In this document: piece after piece, positions 34,801-43,104 of the stretch
Layout of the letters: each line of letters starts with the position of its first letter
Position numbering within the stretch: position 1 is the first letter of the stretch
Assembly: GCF_007827045.1 (NCBI RefSeq)
Contig: NZ_RPFW01000013.1
Location: 1-64,000 of the forward strand
DNA: 64,000 nucleotides
DNA from: Trebonia kvetii
Lineage (GTDB): Bacteria > Actinomycetota > Actinomycetes > Streptosporangiales > Streptosporangiaceae
Reading direction: 5' to 3'
Program-made: the position numbers and the translations under genes
Notes under the pieces: model-generated
Database searches by the model: none
What the model was told of the DNA's origin: nothing
Seen by the model: the letters and a program-made list of their open reading frames with translations, nothing else

Positions 34801-35997
34801 CGCATCGTCTCCGGCCAGCCGTATGTCAGCCTGCGTGACTTCTGGAACCGCGCCCGCGTCTCCCGCCCCGTAGCGGAACGCCTGGTCCTCATCGGCGCCT
34901 TCGACTCGCTCTACGCCGCCATCCCGGCGGACGCGCCCAACGTGCTAATGCCGCCCTCCTCGCCAAGCACGCCCCGCCGGGCCCCCCAGCTTTCCCCTGA
35001 CATCCCGCGTTCCCCTGACATCCCGCGTTTCGCCGGCGTGCTGCCGCCTCAGCCTCCGCTCCGCCCGTCCCGGCGCGACCTGCTCGCGCGGGTGGGCGTG
35101 CTCGCCAGGCAGTCCCCGCCGGCCCGGACCGGTTCCGTCACCCTGGACCTGTTCACCAGCGCCGGCGCCGGGGCCGTCGACGCCGAGCTGGCCGACGGAA
35201 TGGCGGACCTCGTACCCGCCGGCGAGCTCAGGGAGCTCGACCAGCAGGAACGCGTGGCGGCCGAACTCGAGATCCTCGGCTTCGACGTCAGCCAGCACGT
35301 GCTGACCTTCTACGACACCCTCCTCGCGGAGCTGGGCGTGGTCCGCTCGGCGCGGCTCGCGGACCGGGAGAACGGTGAGACGATCCTGGTCGCCGGCGCC
35401 AAGGTGGCGACCCAGACGCCGGCGGTCCGCTCTGGCCAGCGGATCATCTTCGCCTCGCTCGACGACGCGGTGGGCCTGGTGGACCTGGCGTTCTTCGAGT
35501 CGGTGCAGGACCGCTGCGCGGCCAGGCTCTTCGGCTCCTGGCTGCTGCTCGTTCGCGGCCGGGTCCGCCGGGCAGGCGCCGGCCCGATGGCCGTCACCGT
35601 CAACGGGGCCGAATGCTGGGACCTCCCCGCCTTGGAGGAGATCAGGATCGCCAGTGGCATGACGGCTGTCCGCGCCGCGATGGCCGCCGGCGACGTGGGC
35701 CCAGGCGCTCACCTAACCGGCCCGTCGGACCCAGGCCAAGCGGGTCGATCCGGCCAAGCGGGCCGGACAGGTCCCGGCTCCGCCGGCCGGACAGGCCGCC
35801 GGGTCCCGGTCCCCGCCGCCCAGGCCGCCGCCACCGCGGCAGACGGTGACCCAGGCGCCCCCGCCCGCCCGGTCGTCTTCGGCAACGGCTTCGTCCTTTC
35901 CCCCTACGCCGAGACCGGCTCCCCGGGCGGCAGCATCAAGCGCCCGCCCCGCACCCTCTGGCACGCCAGCCCCGGCAGCACCGCCACCCCGGATTAG
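31825..35997 (+). CDS. dnaE2: Error-prone DNA polymerase III alpha subunit, DnaE2
   Basis: A 1390-residue C-family polymerase, clearly longer than the usual 1050-1180. The PHP domain starts near residue 22 (THLHVASSFSLRYG). The palm carries the catalytic aspartates in PDIDLDVES, followed by SMMETYRARSAIRDV, then ISLFRPGPVNSDMIGPFLRTRHG, GFCKAHAAAFAIPVYQSAWLKHH, and a C-terminal OB region. The excess length comes from repetitive linkers: glutamine-rich QQAQQAQQAQ near 95, a Pro/Ser-rich 90-residue insertion near 885-975, and tails near 1035 and 1295-1340. Synthesises across lesions with low fidelity. No ImuA or ImuB gene lies in this window. Confidence 0.93.
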   Translation: MPAPPGAPGTPRAPGAPGARTEFTHLHVASSFSLRYGTATPRALAARAADLGMPALALTDRDGLYGAFKHVQACADVGIKALLGADLALVPAKTTTPERRSRQQAQQAQQAQPRQQGKRSQQGPPGRVTLLAAGQAGWASLCRLVSAAHAWTAAEADRELRAADDDVPAVTKELIAEYADGLVVLLGPSSDVGQAVAARRQDLARQRLDRWRHLGVTPVVEIVDHLDHKSTFRAARMAELARDSRTKAVLTNAVRYLDPVDSLAAQVLDAARHLVPLGSPRLVPHNGRAYLAGPDDMTVIASRVAGAMTGPGTASAATLLLGETAELADRCVLDPARDLGVGAHHLPEIMGSAHDQYQELRDRCEYAILHGQYRTARPDGRPRGISRIRAAHNARERLEHELDIIAKTGMAGYFLTVADVADRIRQAGIRCAIRGSGAGSFVNHLLGISAIDPLEHDLLMERFLSPIRSTLPDIDLDVESARRLDAYRIIFDRYGKERTACVSMMETYRARSAIRDVAAAMSLPPDEIGAIAKSFPHIRAKHISAALTELPELRRSRLNQDQLATIFKLAEQLDGLPRHVAMHPCGVLLSDRSLLNRTAVQESAEGFPLSQLDKDDAEIAGVIKLDVLGVRMQSAMAHTLTEIRRTTEERVDIDAIARDDKPTYAMIQRSDTIGCFQIESPGQRELVKKLAPRDVGDLIVDISLFRPGPVNSDMIGPFLRTRHGLAEPRYPHEKLEKALRETGGVVVFHEQVLRIIDVMTDCGLAEADLVRRHLSTEGGPDRTAPWFRAQSLARGFDPVTVERVWQVVAAFGGFGFCKAHAAAFAIPVYQSAWLKHHYPAAFFAGVLTHDPGMYPKRVIIADARLSGVHVLPVDVNFSAADWTVASRGDTVPPGGTPGSDGLYPPKGEEPNPSSRTGSVNSISRPQSPPSPPARRRLETSGPLQALRGYLPGGHSATEGNPPGKPQQEEAASPQAIRCSLREIKGISDAEIARIVSGQPYVSLRDFWNRARVSRPVAERLVLIGAFDSLYAAIPADAPNVLMPPSSPSTPRRAPQLSPDIPRSPDIPRFAGVLPPQPPLRPSRRDLLARVGVLARQSPPARTGSVTLDLFTSAGAGAVDAELADGMADLVPAGELRELDQQERVAAELEILGFDVSQHVLTFYDTLLAELGVVRSARLADRENGETILVAGAKVATQTPAVRSGQRIIFASLDDAVGLVDLAFFESVQDRCAARLFGSWLLLVRGRVRRAGAGPMAVTVNGAECWDLPALEEIRIASGMTAVRAAMAAGDVGPGAHLTGPSDPGQAGRSGQAGRTGPGSAGRTGRRVPVPAAQAAATAADGDPGAPARPVVFGNGFVLSPYAETGSPGGSIKRPPRTLWHASPGSTATPD
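34474..34692 (+). repeat. Direct repeat flanking the inserted linker of dnaE2
   Basis: A 26-base sequence at 34474-34499 (core CCTCCCGGGGGGACACAGTG) recurs with two mismatches at 34667-34692, 193 bases apart. The two copies are read in different frames. They sit in the non-conserved linker between the conserved VDVNFSAADW and SLREIKGISDAEIA blocks. Confidence 0.65.
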
Positions 35998-36080
35998 TGC
36001 ACGTGCGGACTCGCTCCGGCTGCGACGCCTCCATCATCTCTGCTTACCCGGCGACCACGCATTCCGGTCATAACGGTCAC

Positions 36081-36140
36081 AAAAGTGGTCACCAGCTAAG
36101 CAAAGCGGAGAAAAGTGGTCACCGGCTGAGCAAAGCCGCG
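36081..36140 (+). repeat. Two tandem 30-base units
   Basis: AAAAGTGGTCACC followed by a variable AGCTAAGCAAAGC part, repeated once with a few changes, between dnaE2 and cysG. A partial GGTCAC precedes it. It may be a protein-binding array or a small tandem repeat. Confidence 0.7.
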
Positions 36141-36217
36141 CCGCGACGGCACGAGACCAGGCACACCAGCACCGGGCCGGAGGCTCGCCGGGCCTGCCGC
36201 CGAGGTAACCTGCCGCC

Positions 36218-37519
36218 GTGACCGGACCAGAGGCAGGACAAGGGGCAGGACGAGGCGCAGGACGAGGCGCAGGACGGCAGGACGGATCAGCCGAGGCGTA
36301 CCTGCTCGGCCTGCGGCTGCGCGGCAGGCAGGTGCTTGTGGTCGGCGGTGGGGCGGTCGCCGCGCGCCGGGTTCCGCGCCTGCTCGCGGCCGGCGCGGAC
36401 GTGCTGCTCGTCTCGCCCTCGGCCACCCCTGCCCTGGAGGAACTGGCCGCGCACAGCAGGATCGAGTGGCGCCGGCGCGGCTACGCGAGCGGCGACTGCG
36501 CCGGCGCCTGGCTGGTGATCGCCTGCGCCGACCGCCCGGAGGTCAACGCCGCGGTGGCCGCGGAGGCGGAGGCGAACCGCACGTGGTGCACGCGCGCCGA
36601 CGACGCGTCCGCCGCGACCGCGTGGACGCCCGCCTCCGGCACGGCAGGCGACACCAGTGTCGGGGTGCTCAGCGGCGACCCGCGGCATAGCGCCGCGATC
36701 CGCGACGCGATCACTGCGGGCCTGCGGTCGGGGACCATCGCCGCCCGCCACCACCGGAGACGGCTCACCGGGGTGGCACTGGTCGGCGGCGGCCCAGGCG
36801 ACCCTGGCCTCATCACTGTCCGCGGGCGGCAGCTGCTCGCCGAGGCGGACGTGGTGATCGCCGACCGGCTGGGCCCGCGGGAGCTGCTGGGCGAGCTGCC
36901 GCCCGACGTCTTGGTCATCGACGCGGGCAAGGTCCCCTATCGCAGGCAGATGTCGCAGGAAGAGATCAACGAGGCCCTCGTCGCGCACGCGGCGAGCGGC
37001 AAGTTCGTGGTCCGGCTCAAGGGCGGTGACCCCTTTGTCTTCGGCCGCGGCGGCGAGGAGATGCTCGCCTGCCTGCGCGCCGGCATCCCCGTCACGGTGG
37101 TTCCCGGCGTGAGCAGCGCGGTCGGCGTGCCGACCGCCGCCGGGCTGCCGGTCACCCACCGGGGGACGGCGCAGGACTTCCACGTGATCTCGGTGCACGT
37201 GCCGCCGGACGATGAGCGCTCCACCCTGGACTGGCCCGCGCTCGCCCGGTCGGACGGCACGCTGGTGCTCCTGATGTCACTGGAACGCATAGGTACGGTC
37301 ACAAGGACGCTCATGAAACACGGACGGCCGGGGAACTATCCTGTTTCGGTAATAGCGGACGGTACCATGCCCACGCAGCGCACAATTTATTCAACGCTAG
37401 ACGACGTTGAGAGGCGACTAGCGGACGAGGGCGTCCGGCCACCAGCCGTCGTGGTTATCGGCGGAGTGGTGACCGTCGCGGCGGAACTCGCCGCGCTCGT
37501 CCGGGACTTGCGCGCTTGA
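36218..37519 (+). CDS. cysG: Fused precorrin-2 dehydrogenase / uroporphyrinogen-III C-methyltransferase
   Basis: A 433-residue CysG-type bifunctional protein for sirohaem synthesis. The N-terminal NAD-binding part (about residues 25-180) has VLVVGGGAVAARRVPRLL and VIACADRPEVNAAVA. The C-terminal methyltransferase has VALVGGGPGDPGLITVRG, DRLGPREL, the SAM loop VRLKGGDPFVFGRGGEE and MPTQRTIYSTL. It methylates uroporphyrinogen III twice and oxidises precorrin-2. GTG start. The first 25 residues are a GAGRGAGRGAG repeat from an AGGCGCAGGACG tandem and probably not structural. Monocistronic. Supplies sirohaem for nitrite or sulfite reductases. Confidence 0.92.
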   Translation: MTGPEAGQGAGRGAGRGAGRQDGSAEAYLLGLRLRGRQVLVVGGGAVAARRVPRLLAAGADVLLVSPSATPALEELAAHSRIEWRRRGYASGDCAGAWLVIACADRPEVNAAVAAEAEANRTWCTRADDASAATAWTPASGTAGDTSVGVLSGDPRHSAAIRDAITAGLRSGTIAARHHRRRLTGVALVGGGPGDPGLITVRGRQLLAEADVVIADRLGPRELLGELPPDVLVIDAGKVPYRRQMSQEEINEALVAHAASGKFVVRLKGGDPFVFGRGGEEMLACLRAGIPVTVVPGVSSAVGVPTAAGLPVTHRGTAQDFHVISVHVPPDDERSTLDWPALARSDGTLVLLMSLERIGTVTRTLMKHGRPGNYPVSVIADGTMPTQRTIYSTLDDVERRLADEGVRPPAVVVIGGVVTVAAELAALVRDLRA

Positions 37520-37773
37520 CCGGCGCGGGTCAGGGCAGTGCTGGCCAGGCCGGCCCCGGCCAGGACAGCACTGGCCAAGGCGGTGCTGGCCAGACCTCAC
37601 CTGGCCAGGACGGTCCTGACCAGCACAATGCTGGCCGGGACGGTGGTGGGCGGGCCGGGGCCGGCCCGCACGGCCACTAGCACGGCACGCGCACGGCCCC
37701 TTCGCCGGTACCCCCGCTGGCGGAGGACAATTTAACGAGCATAAAACCAGGCGGGACCATGGAAGGTAAGGGC
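37520..37773. repeat. Intergenic CTGGCCAGG-rich irregular tandem repeats
   Basis: From 37540 to about 37660 the sequence repeats CTGGCCAG/GGCCAGGAC units irregularly (at least six copies), some in inverted orientation, which allows strong stem formation. It separates cysG from the GTPase operon. An AT-rich patch near 37730-37750 may hold the promoter of the latter. Confidence 0.55.
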
Positions 37774-39843
37774 ATGACGGCGGAACAATCGTCGTCGCCC
37801 GGCGAACGCGGCGAGCAGAGCGATCACACCGAGCAGACCGAGACCCGCGCGCATGGTAGTGAATTGGCGCCGCTAAGTGATGCCAATTCACCGGCCTCCG
37901 GGAATGAAAGTGGCATGTCAGAGCCGTCGTTGTCAGGGCGAGACGCCCCCAGGTCCGCCTGGGGCGCGCCCGATGAGGAGACGGCTGCGCCGGATTCGCA
38001 GTGGCAGCGTCCCCGCGCCCGGGTGGACGGCAGGCTCCTCGAGGCTACCCTGCTGAACCTCAGGAAACGGATCGCGGCCATTCCGCTGGTGTTCGACATC
38101 CCGGGTGCCGAAGAGGTCACCGCGGAGCGCACGCAGCTGCTCAGCCAGATCGACGACTACCTGCTGCCCCGGGTCCGCCAGTCCGCGGCACCGCTGCTCG
38201 TCGCCCTGGTCGGGTCAACCGGAGCGGGCAAGTCGACACTGGTCAACAGCATCGTCGGCACTCAGGTCAGCCAGACGGGCGTGCGGCGGCCCACCACGAA
38301 CTCACCGGTGCTCGCCTGTCACCCCGACGACATTCACTGGTTCGCGGAGAACATGTTCCTGCCGACACTGCCCCGGGTGCGCCAGGAGGGGCTGGCGCGG
38401 CCGGGGCGGGACGGGCTGCTCGTGCTCGCCGCGAACGAGGGGATGACGCGGGGGATCGCCCTCCTCGACACCCCCGACATCGACTCCGTGGTGCGCGCGC
38501 ACTACGACTTCGCCTACCAGTTCCTCGACGCGTCGGACCTGTGGCTGTTCATGACGAGCGCCACCAGGTACGCGGACGCGCCGGTCTGGGAACTGCTGCA
38601 GCACGCGCGGGAACGGGGTGCCTCGCTCGGGGTCGTCCTGTCCCGCGTCCCGCCGAGCCACCGCACCGAGCTCGTCGACCACTTCAACGCGATGCTCGAC
38701 GCCAACGGCGTCCAGGCCGAGCACCGGTTCGTCATCCCGGAGACCGGCATCGTGGACGGCTTCCTCCCCGACGAAATCTTCCAGCCGATCAGGGACTGGC
38801 TCGACGACACCGCCAAGCGGGCCGACCGGCGGGTCGCGGTGCTCAGCCAGACGATGGCCGGCATGCTCGACACGTTCAAGGTCCGGGTGCCGCGGCTTGC
38901 GGCGCACGTGGACGCCCAGGTGGTGCTCCGCACCCGGCTGCGCAAGGAGGCGGAAACCGCCTACTCGACCGCGCTCGGGGAGTTCGATGAGGGCACCCGA
39001 GACGGCCGCCTGCTGGCGGGCGAGGTGCTGGCTCGCTGGCAGGACTACGCGGCGAGCGGCGATCTCGGCGCCGGGCTGCGCGGCAAGCGCGCCGGGTCAG
39101 GGATGAAGCGCGGCGGCAAGCGGGCACGCACCGAGGCAGGCGCATCCCGGCACACTGCGCTCGAGACGGCGCTCCGCTCCGCGCTGCAGGCGCTCGTGGT
39201 GTCGATCGGAGACCGGGCTGCCGAGCAGGTGGCGCGGGTCTGGCGGGACAATCCGGGCGGCGCCGCGCTGCTCGCCGCCGCCGATGCGAGCAGGATCAGG
39301 GGCGAGCGGGCCAAGCGAGAGTTCGAGTCGGCCTTCGGGCACGCCGTGGCGGAAGAGGCGGGTGCGGACCTGCCGAAACATGGGGCTTTTGACCGGTCTG
39401 CCCCCGACTTGCCCCTGCGGCTCTCGCGTGCCATCAGCACGTGGCAAGATCAGCTGACGCGGTTCACGCAGTCGGAGGTCGCGCGCCGCCCTGGCGCCGC
39501 CGCCGGCCGCGATGCCGCCACTGTCAGCGTGCTGACGCTGGTGGCGATGCTCGGTGAGCCGAGCCAGGCCGGCGGCACCGCTCCGGCCGGTCAGGATGCT
39601 GCCAGGGAAGACAAGGACGGGGTCGGCACCGTGCCCAGGGAAGTGCTCGCCTCGATCATGGGCGACCGCGCATCGCTTGAGCTGATCACCAAGGCCAGGC
39701 AGGACCTCTGGCAGCGGGTCGGGCTGCTGTTCGACGAGGAACTGCTCCGCTATAGCGAGGTACTCGACGAGGCCGGGCCGATCGATCCAATCGCCGCGGT
39801 GCGGCTGTACCAGGCCGAGTACTCGCTTGAGGCGGCCCGGTGA
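37774..39843 (+). CDS. Dynamin-like GTPase, first of a pair
   Basis: A large GTPase of about 690 residues. A disordered acidic N-terminus of about 75 residues precedes the G domain: G1 GSTGAGKST, the threonine-bearing switch RRPTTNSP, G3 LLDTPDIDSV. A long helical stalk fills the rest, with no clear transmembrane helix. Pairing with a second, membrane-anchored GTPase in one operon is the layout of bacterial dynamin-like pairs such as Streptomyces DynA/DynB, which stabilise FtsZ rings in sporulation septa. ATG 37774 has GGAAGG at ideal distance; ATG 37759 is the alternative. Ends in a GTGA overlap with the partner. Confidence 0.82.
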   Translation: MTAEQSSSPGERGEQSDHTEQTETRAHGSELAPLSDANSPASGNESGMSEPSLSGRDAPRSAWGAPDEETAAPDSQWQRPRARVDGRLLEATLLNLRKRIAAIPLVFDIPGAEEVTAERTQLLSQIDDYLLPRVRQSAAPLLVALVGSTGAGKSTLVNSIVGTQVSQTGVRRPTTNSPVLACHPDDIHWFAENMFLPTLPRVRQEGLARPGRDGLLVLAANEGMTRGIALLDTPDIDSVVRAHYDFAYQFLDASDLWLFMTSATRYADAPVWELLQHARERGASLGVVLSRVPPSHRTELVDHFNAMLDANGVQAEHRFVIPETGIVDGFLPDEIFQPIRDWLDDTAKRADRRVAVLSQTMAGMLDTFKVRVPRLAAHVDAQVVLRTRLRKEAETAYSTALGEFDEGTRDGRLLAGEVLARWQDYAASGDLGAGLRGKRAGSGMKRGGKRARTEAGASRHTALETALRSALQALVVSIGDRAAEQVARVWRDNPGGAALLAAADASRIRGERAKREFESAFGHAVAEEAGADLPKHGAFDRSAPDLPLRLSRAISTWQDQLTRFTQSEVARRPGAAAGRDAATVSVLTLVAMLGEPSQAGGTAPAGQDAAREDKDGVGTVPREVLASIMGDRASLELITKARQDLWQRVGLLFDEELLRYSEVLDEAGPIDPIAAVRLYQAEYSLEAAR

Positions 39844-41750
39844 CCATGCTCCCCTTCGCCGGATCGCAGCGCCTCTCCGAGCACGACCTGTCGCGCCGCC
39901 TCGACGCCCTCGCCGAAGTGGTCAGGATCGGCCGGGCGCGCCAGGGGCAGGGCGCCGCGGGCACGGCGGACCAGCACCGGCAGCCCGCCGACGACAAGGG
40001 CTTCAGCGCGGCGCTGCTCGACGACGCGGAGTCGGTGCTCAAGCGGGCGGGCGAACGCCTGCGGCTGTCCGGCAGCCACACCGTCATCGCCCTGGCCGGC
40101 GGAACCGGCAGCGGGAAGTCGACGCTGTTCAACGCCCTGTCCGGGGCCACGTTCTCGCCGCCGGGAGTGACCCGCCCGATGACCAGGCACGTGCACGCCT
40201 GCGTGTGGGGCATGCAGGGAGCGGCGCCGCTGCTGGACTGGCTCGGCGTCCAGCGCCGTCACCGCTACGCCAGGGCCAGCGTGCTCGACACTGGCGAGTC
40301 CGACCTTGACGGCCTGATCCTGCTCGATCTCCCCGACCATGACTCGGTGGTGACCGCGTCGATGGCGGCGGTGGACCGGCTGTCCAAGCTGGCCGACATG
40401 GTCATCTGGGTGCTCGATCCGCAGAAGTATGCCGACGCCGCCGTGCACAACCGGTACCTGATCCCGCTGGCGGGCCACGCCCCCGTGTTCACCGTGGTGC
40501 TCAACCAGATCGACACGCTCCCGCCCGAGCAGGCCAGGGACTGCGAGGACGACCTTCGCAGGCTGCTCGACGCCGAGGGCCTGCCCGACACGCCGGTGCT
40601 CCCGGTCTCGGCGCGGACGGGCGACGGCCTTGACGAACTGCGCCTGCTGCTCACCGAGACGGTGCGCAGGAACCGTGCGGTCACCGACCGGATCGCGGCC
40701 GACATCGACGGGCTGATCGGCGGGTTCGCCGCGTACACGGGCCCGCAGGTGGCGCCGGATACGGCCGTCGCCGCGGCGACCCCGGGTGCGCCGGTTGCCG
40801 CGCCGCTGCCCGAAGAGGCCGACGTTCAGCCGCAGGCACCGTCCCGCCCGCCGTGGGAACTGGAGGACGGCGAGGAGACGGCGGCGAGCCCCGCGCCGTC
40901 TCGTCCGCCGTGGGAGGACGCGACGCCTGACGGCGATAAGCCGGAGGCCGACGATCCGGCGGGCAGCGTGCCGACGGCGGCGGCTGACCAGCTCGGCGAT
41001 GCGTTCGCGGGCGCCGCGGGGCTGACCGCGGTCGCGCAGGCCATGGCGAGCGCCCGCGAGGCTCAGGGGGCGCGGCTCACCGGCTGGCCCGTCGCCCGGC
41101 TGGTGCCGGGCCGTCGCGATCCGGTGCGCTCGCTGCGGCCGGGCGGCGGTGCCAAGGCGGTTCAGCGTGCCGCCGAGGCGGCAGCCGGCCAGGCGCAGCA
41201 GTCGGAGGTGGACAACGCGATCACCGTGTTCGGCGACGCGGTGGGCAAGGGCCTTCCCGAGCCGTGGGCGGGCAGCATGCGCGAGGCGGCCCGGTCCAAC
41301 GCGGACATGGTCCCGCAGGCGCTCACCGCAGCGGTGCGGGAGGCGGCCGTCGCCGGCGCGTCACGCCCGCCGGCCTGGTGGCGGCTGGTCACGGCGTGGC
41401 AGTGGCTGCTCGCCGTGCTCGCCGTGGCCGGCGTCGCCCTGTCGGTGGTGATCGCGGTGGTCCACGGCGCCGGGCATCACCAGGGCTGGACCGGAGAGGT
41501 CTCGCTGATCCCGTGGCTGCTTGTCATGGCGGCAGCGATGCTCGTGCTCGGCTATGTGACGGCCCTCGGCTGCCGGAACGTGGCGGTCGCCGCCGCGGAC
41601 CGCGAGCGCGAGACGGCCAGGCGGTCGATGCGCGACCGGGTCGACCGCGTGACGCATGACCTGGTGCTCGTCGCGACCGGCAGCGAGATCTCCCAGTACG
41701 AACGGTTCAAGAAGGAACTGGCGGTGGCGGCGGGCAGGGCAGGTGCCTGA
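39840..41750 (+). CDS. Dynamin-like GTPase with membrane anchor, second of a pair
   Basis: A 636-residue protein starting at GTG inside the stop of its partner. G1 GGTGSGKSTL (about residues 85-94), switch threonine GVTRPMTRH, G3 LLDLPDHDSV, G4 NQID and G5-like VSARTGDG are all present. A variable Pro/Ala linker carries two SRPPWE repeats (about 330-360). Two transmembrane helices lie near 520-543 and 557-577, followed by a charged cytoplasmic tail. It would tether the pair to the membrane. Convergent with the Liv operon across a strong hairpin. Confidence 0.85.
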   Translation: MTMLPFAGSQRLSEHDLSRRLDALAEVVRIGRARQGQGAAGTADQHRQPADDKGFSAALLDDAESVLKRAGERLRLSGSHTVIALAGGTGSGKSTLFNALSGATFSPPGVTRPMTRHVHACVWGMQGAAPLLDWLGVQRRHRYARASVLDTGESDLDGLILLDLPDHDSVVTASMAAVDRLSKLADMVIWVLDPQKYADAAVHNRYLIPLAGHAPVFTVVLNQIDTLPPEQARDCEDDLRRLLDAEGLPDTPVLPVSARTGDGLDELRLLLTETVRRNRAVTDRIAADIDGLIGGFAAYTGPQVAPDTAVAAATPGAPVAAPLPEEADVQPQAPSRPPWELEDGEETAASPAPSRPPWEDATPDGDKPEADDPAGSVPTAAADQLGDAFAGAAGLTAVAQAMASAREAQGARLTGWPVARLVPGRRDPVRSLRPGGGAKAVQRAAEAAAGQAQQSEVDNAITVFGDAVGKGLPEPWAGSMREAARSNADMVPQALTAAVREAAVAGASRPPAWWRLVTAWQWLLAVLAVAGVALSVVIAVVHGAGHHQGWTGEVSLIPWLLVMAAAMLVLGYVTALGCRNVAVAAADRERETARRSMRDRVDRVTHDLVLVATGSEISQYERFKKELAVAAGRAGA

Positions 41751-41780
41751 CCGCCGCCGCCGCTGAGAAAAAGGACTATC

Positions 41781-41815
41781 CAGAACGGGTGCGGGTATCA
41801 CCCGCACTCGTTCTG
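41781..41815. terminator. Bidirectional terminator, GTPase operon and Liv operon
   Basis: Sixteen-base arms CAGAACGGGTGCGGGT and ACCCGCACTCGTTCTG with one G-T mismatch around a three-base loop, between two convergent operons. AAAAAGG precedes it, giving a U-run for minus-strand transcripts. Confidence 0.85.
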
Positions 41816-41822
41816 CTACTTC

Positions 41823-43064
41823 TTAACTCCCTGGGTTGTACAGACTGGCTGAGCCGTCCGGATTGATGATCGCCATGGCGGCGTCGACGTCGCTGTAGCT
41901 CTCGTAGTTGGCCGGGGTCCTGGTCCAGACGATGCCAAGCGTGTTGATGTTCAGGTTCTGCAGCTTCTGCATGACCTTGGTCTGGTCCAGGGTGCCGGCC
42001 TGCGTGATCGCCCAGTTGATCTCGAGCCCGGCATCCCAGCCTTCCTGGCTGTTCTCGATCGCGTTGTCGTTGCCGAGCCCGGCGGCCTGCATGCCGGCGA
42101 TGTATGTCGTCAGGCCGGCCGCGGTGTCCTTGTCGATCTGGCGGGTGCCCGCGGAAGCCTGGGTCAGCCAGTTCCGCATGGAACCGAGCACGTAGATGTT
42201 CTGCATCGCCGTCGGGCCGCCGGCCGCCGCTACGAAGCTGGGGATCTCGCACCCGGAGCACTCGCTGATCGGGATGGTCGGGTCCTGCGCCCTGATGGCC
42301 TTGATGGCCGTGATCGAGTCGGTGCCCGGCACCAGGCCGAAGAGGATGATCTGCGGCTTGGCGGCCAGCATGGCGAGCACCTGCGGGGTGACGTCGGTGG
42401 CGCCCACCTGGTCGATCTGGGTGGAGACGAGCTGAAAGCCGTTCTGCGCGGCCAGGCCCTGCACGGTGGCCTGGTTGGCCAGGCAGACCGAGCCGCAGTT
42501 GTCCTCGAGCAGCGCGACCCGCGTGTAGTGCCTCGGCACGATCAGGTTCTTCACCGAGGCGATCTGGTCCTGCGCGAACACGTCGTAGAAGCCGGGGAAG
42601 CCGAAGGAGTTCAGTTCGCTCGCCGGGTAGCCGTTGGTCTGCCAGCCGGAGGACAGGCTGATCAGGACCGTCTTGTTGGCGATCGCGATCGGCAGCGCCG
42701 ACTCGGTGTCCGCACCGGACTCGGGCCCGATGATGACCTGCGCGTGGTAGGTCTGGATGCACTTCTTCGCGTTGAGCTCGGACTGCGCCGCGTTCGACTG
42801 GTTGTTCAGGTTGACGTACTTGACCTGGTGGCCCAGGAGGCCGCCGTGGGCGTTGATGTACTTGAAGTACGCCTCGGCGCCCCAGTTGTCTGACTCGCCG
42901 ATCTGGGCGTACACCCCGGAGAGCGCCAGGTCGCCGCAGGCGACGATCTGGGAGTTGCCGCCCGCGGCGTTGCCGCCGCCTGAGCTGCACGCGGCGAGCA
43001 TGCCGGCCGCCAGGACCGTGGCTGCGGCGGCGGCTATCCTGAAGGGTGTTCGTCTTCGAATCAT
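41823..43064 (-). CDS. Branched-chain-amino-acid-type ABC substrate-binding lipoprotein
   Basis: A 413-residue periplasmic-binding-type protein. A signal peptide with basic start MIRRRTPFR leads into a lipobox LAAC (cysteine 26), and a Gly/Asn-rich linker tethers the mature protein to the membrane. The body is a type-I binding fold (ALSGVYAQIGESDNWGAEAYFKYIN, PESGADTESALPIA). Start at 43064 chosen because AGGAGGAAAG precedes it and the signal peptide begins there. Last gene of the long catabolic operon and the part that would recognise the imported compound. Confidence 0.92.
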   Translation of the reverse strand: MIRRRTPFRIAAAAATVLAAGMLAACSSGGGNAAGGNSQIVACGDLALSGVYAQIGESDNWGAEAYFKYINAHGGLLGHQVKYVNLNNQSNAAQSELNAKKCIQTYHAQVIIGPESGADTESALPIAIANKTVLISLSSGWQTNGYPASELNSFGFPGFYDVFAQDQIASVKNLIVPRHYTRVALLEDNCGSVCLANQATVQGLAAQNGFQLVSTQIDQVGATDVTPQVLAMLAAKPQIILFGLVPGTDSITAIKAIRAQDPTIPISECSGCEIPSFVAAAGGPTAMQNIYVLGSMRNWLTQASAGTRQIDKDTAAGLTTYIAGMQAAGLGNDNAIENSQEGWDAGLEINWAITQAGTLDQTKVMQKLQNLNINTLGIVWTRTPANYESYSDVDAAMAIINPDGSASLYNPGS

Positions 43065-43104
43065 TGTTCTTTCCTCCTGGAATTTGCTGCGGACTTGTAT
43101 GGTC

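Noticed and set aside
36081..36140. Possible CRISPR repeats
   Set aside because: Only two adjacent copies without spacers and no cas genes.
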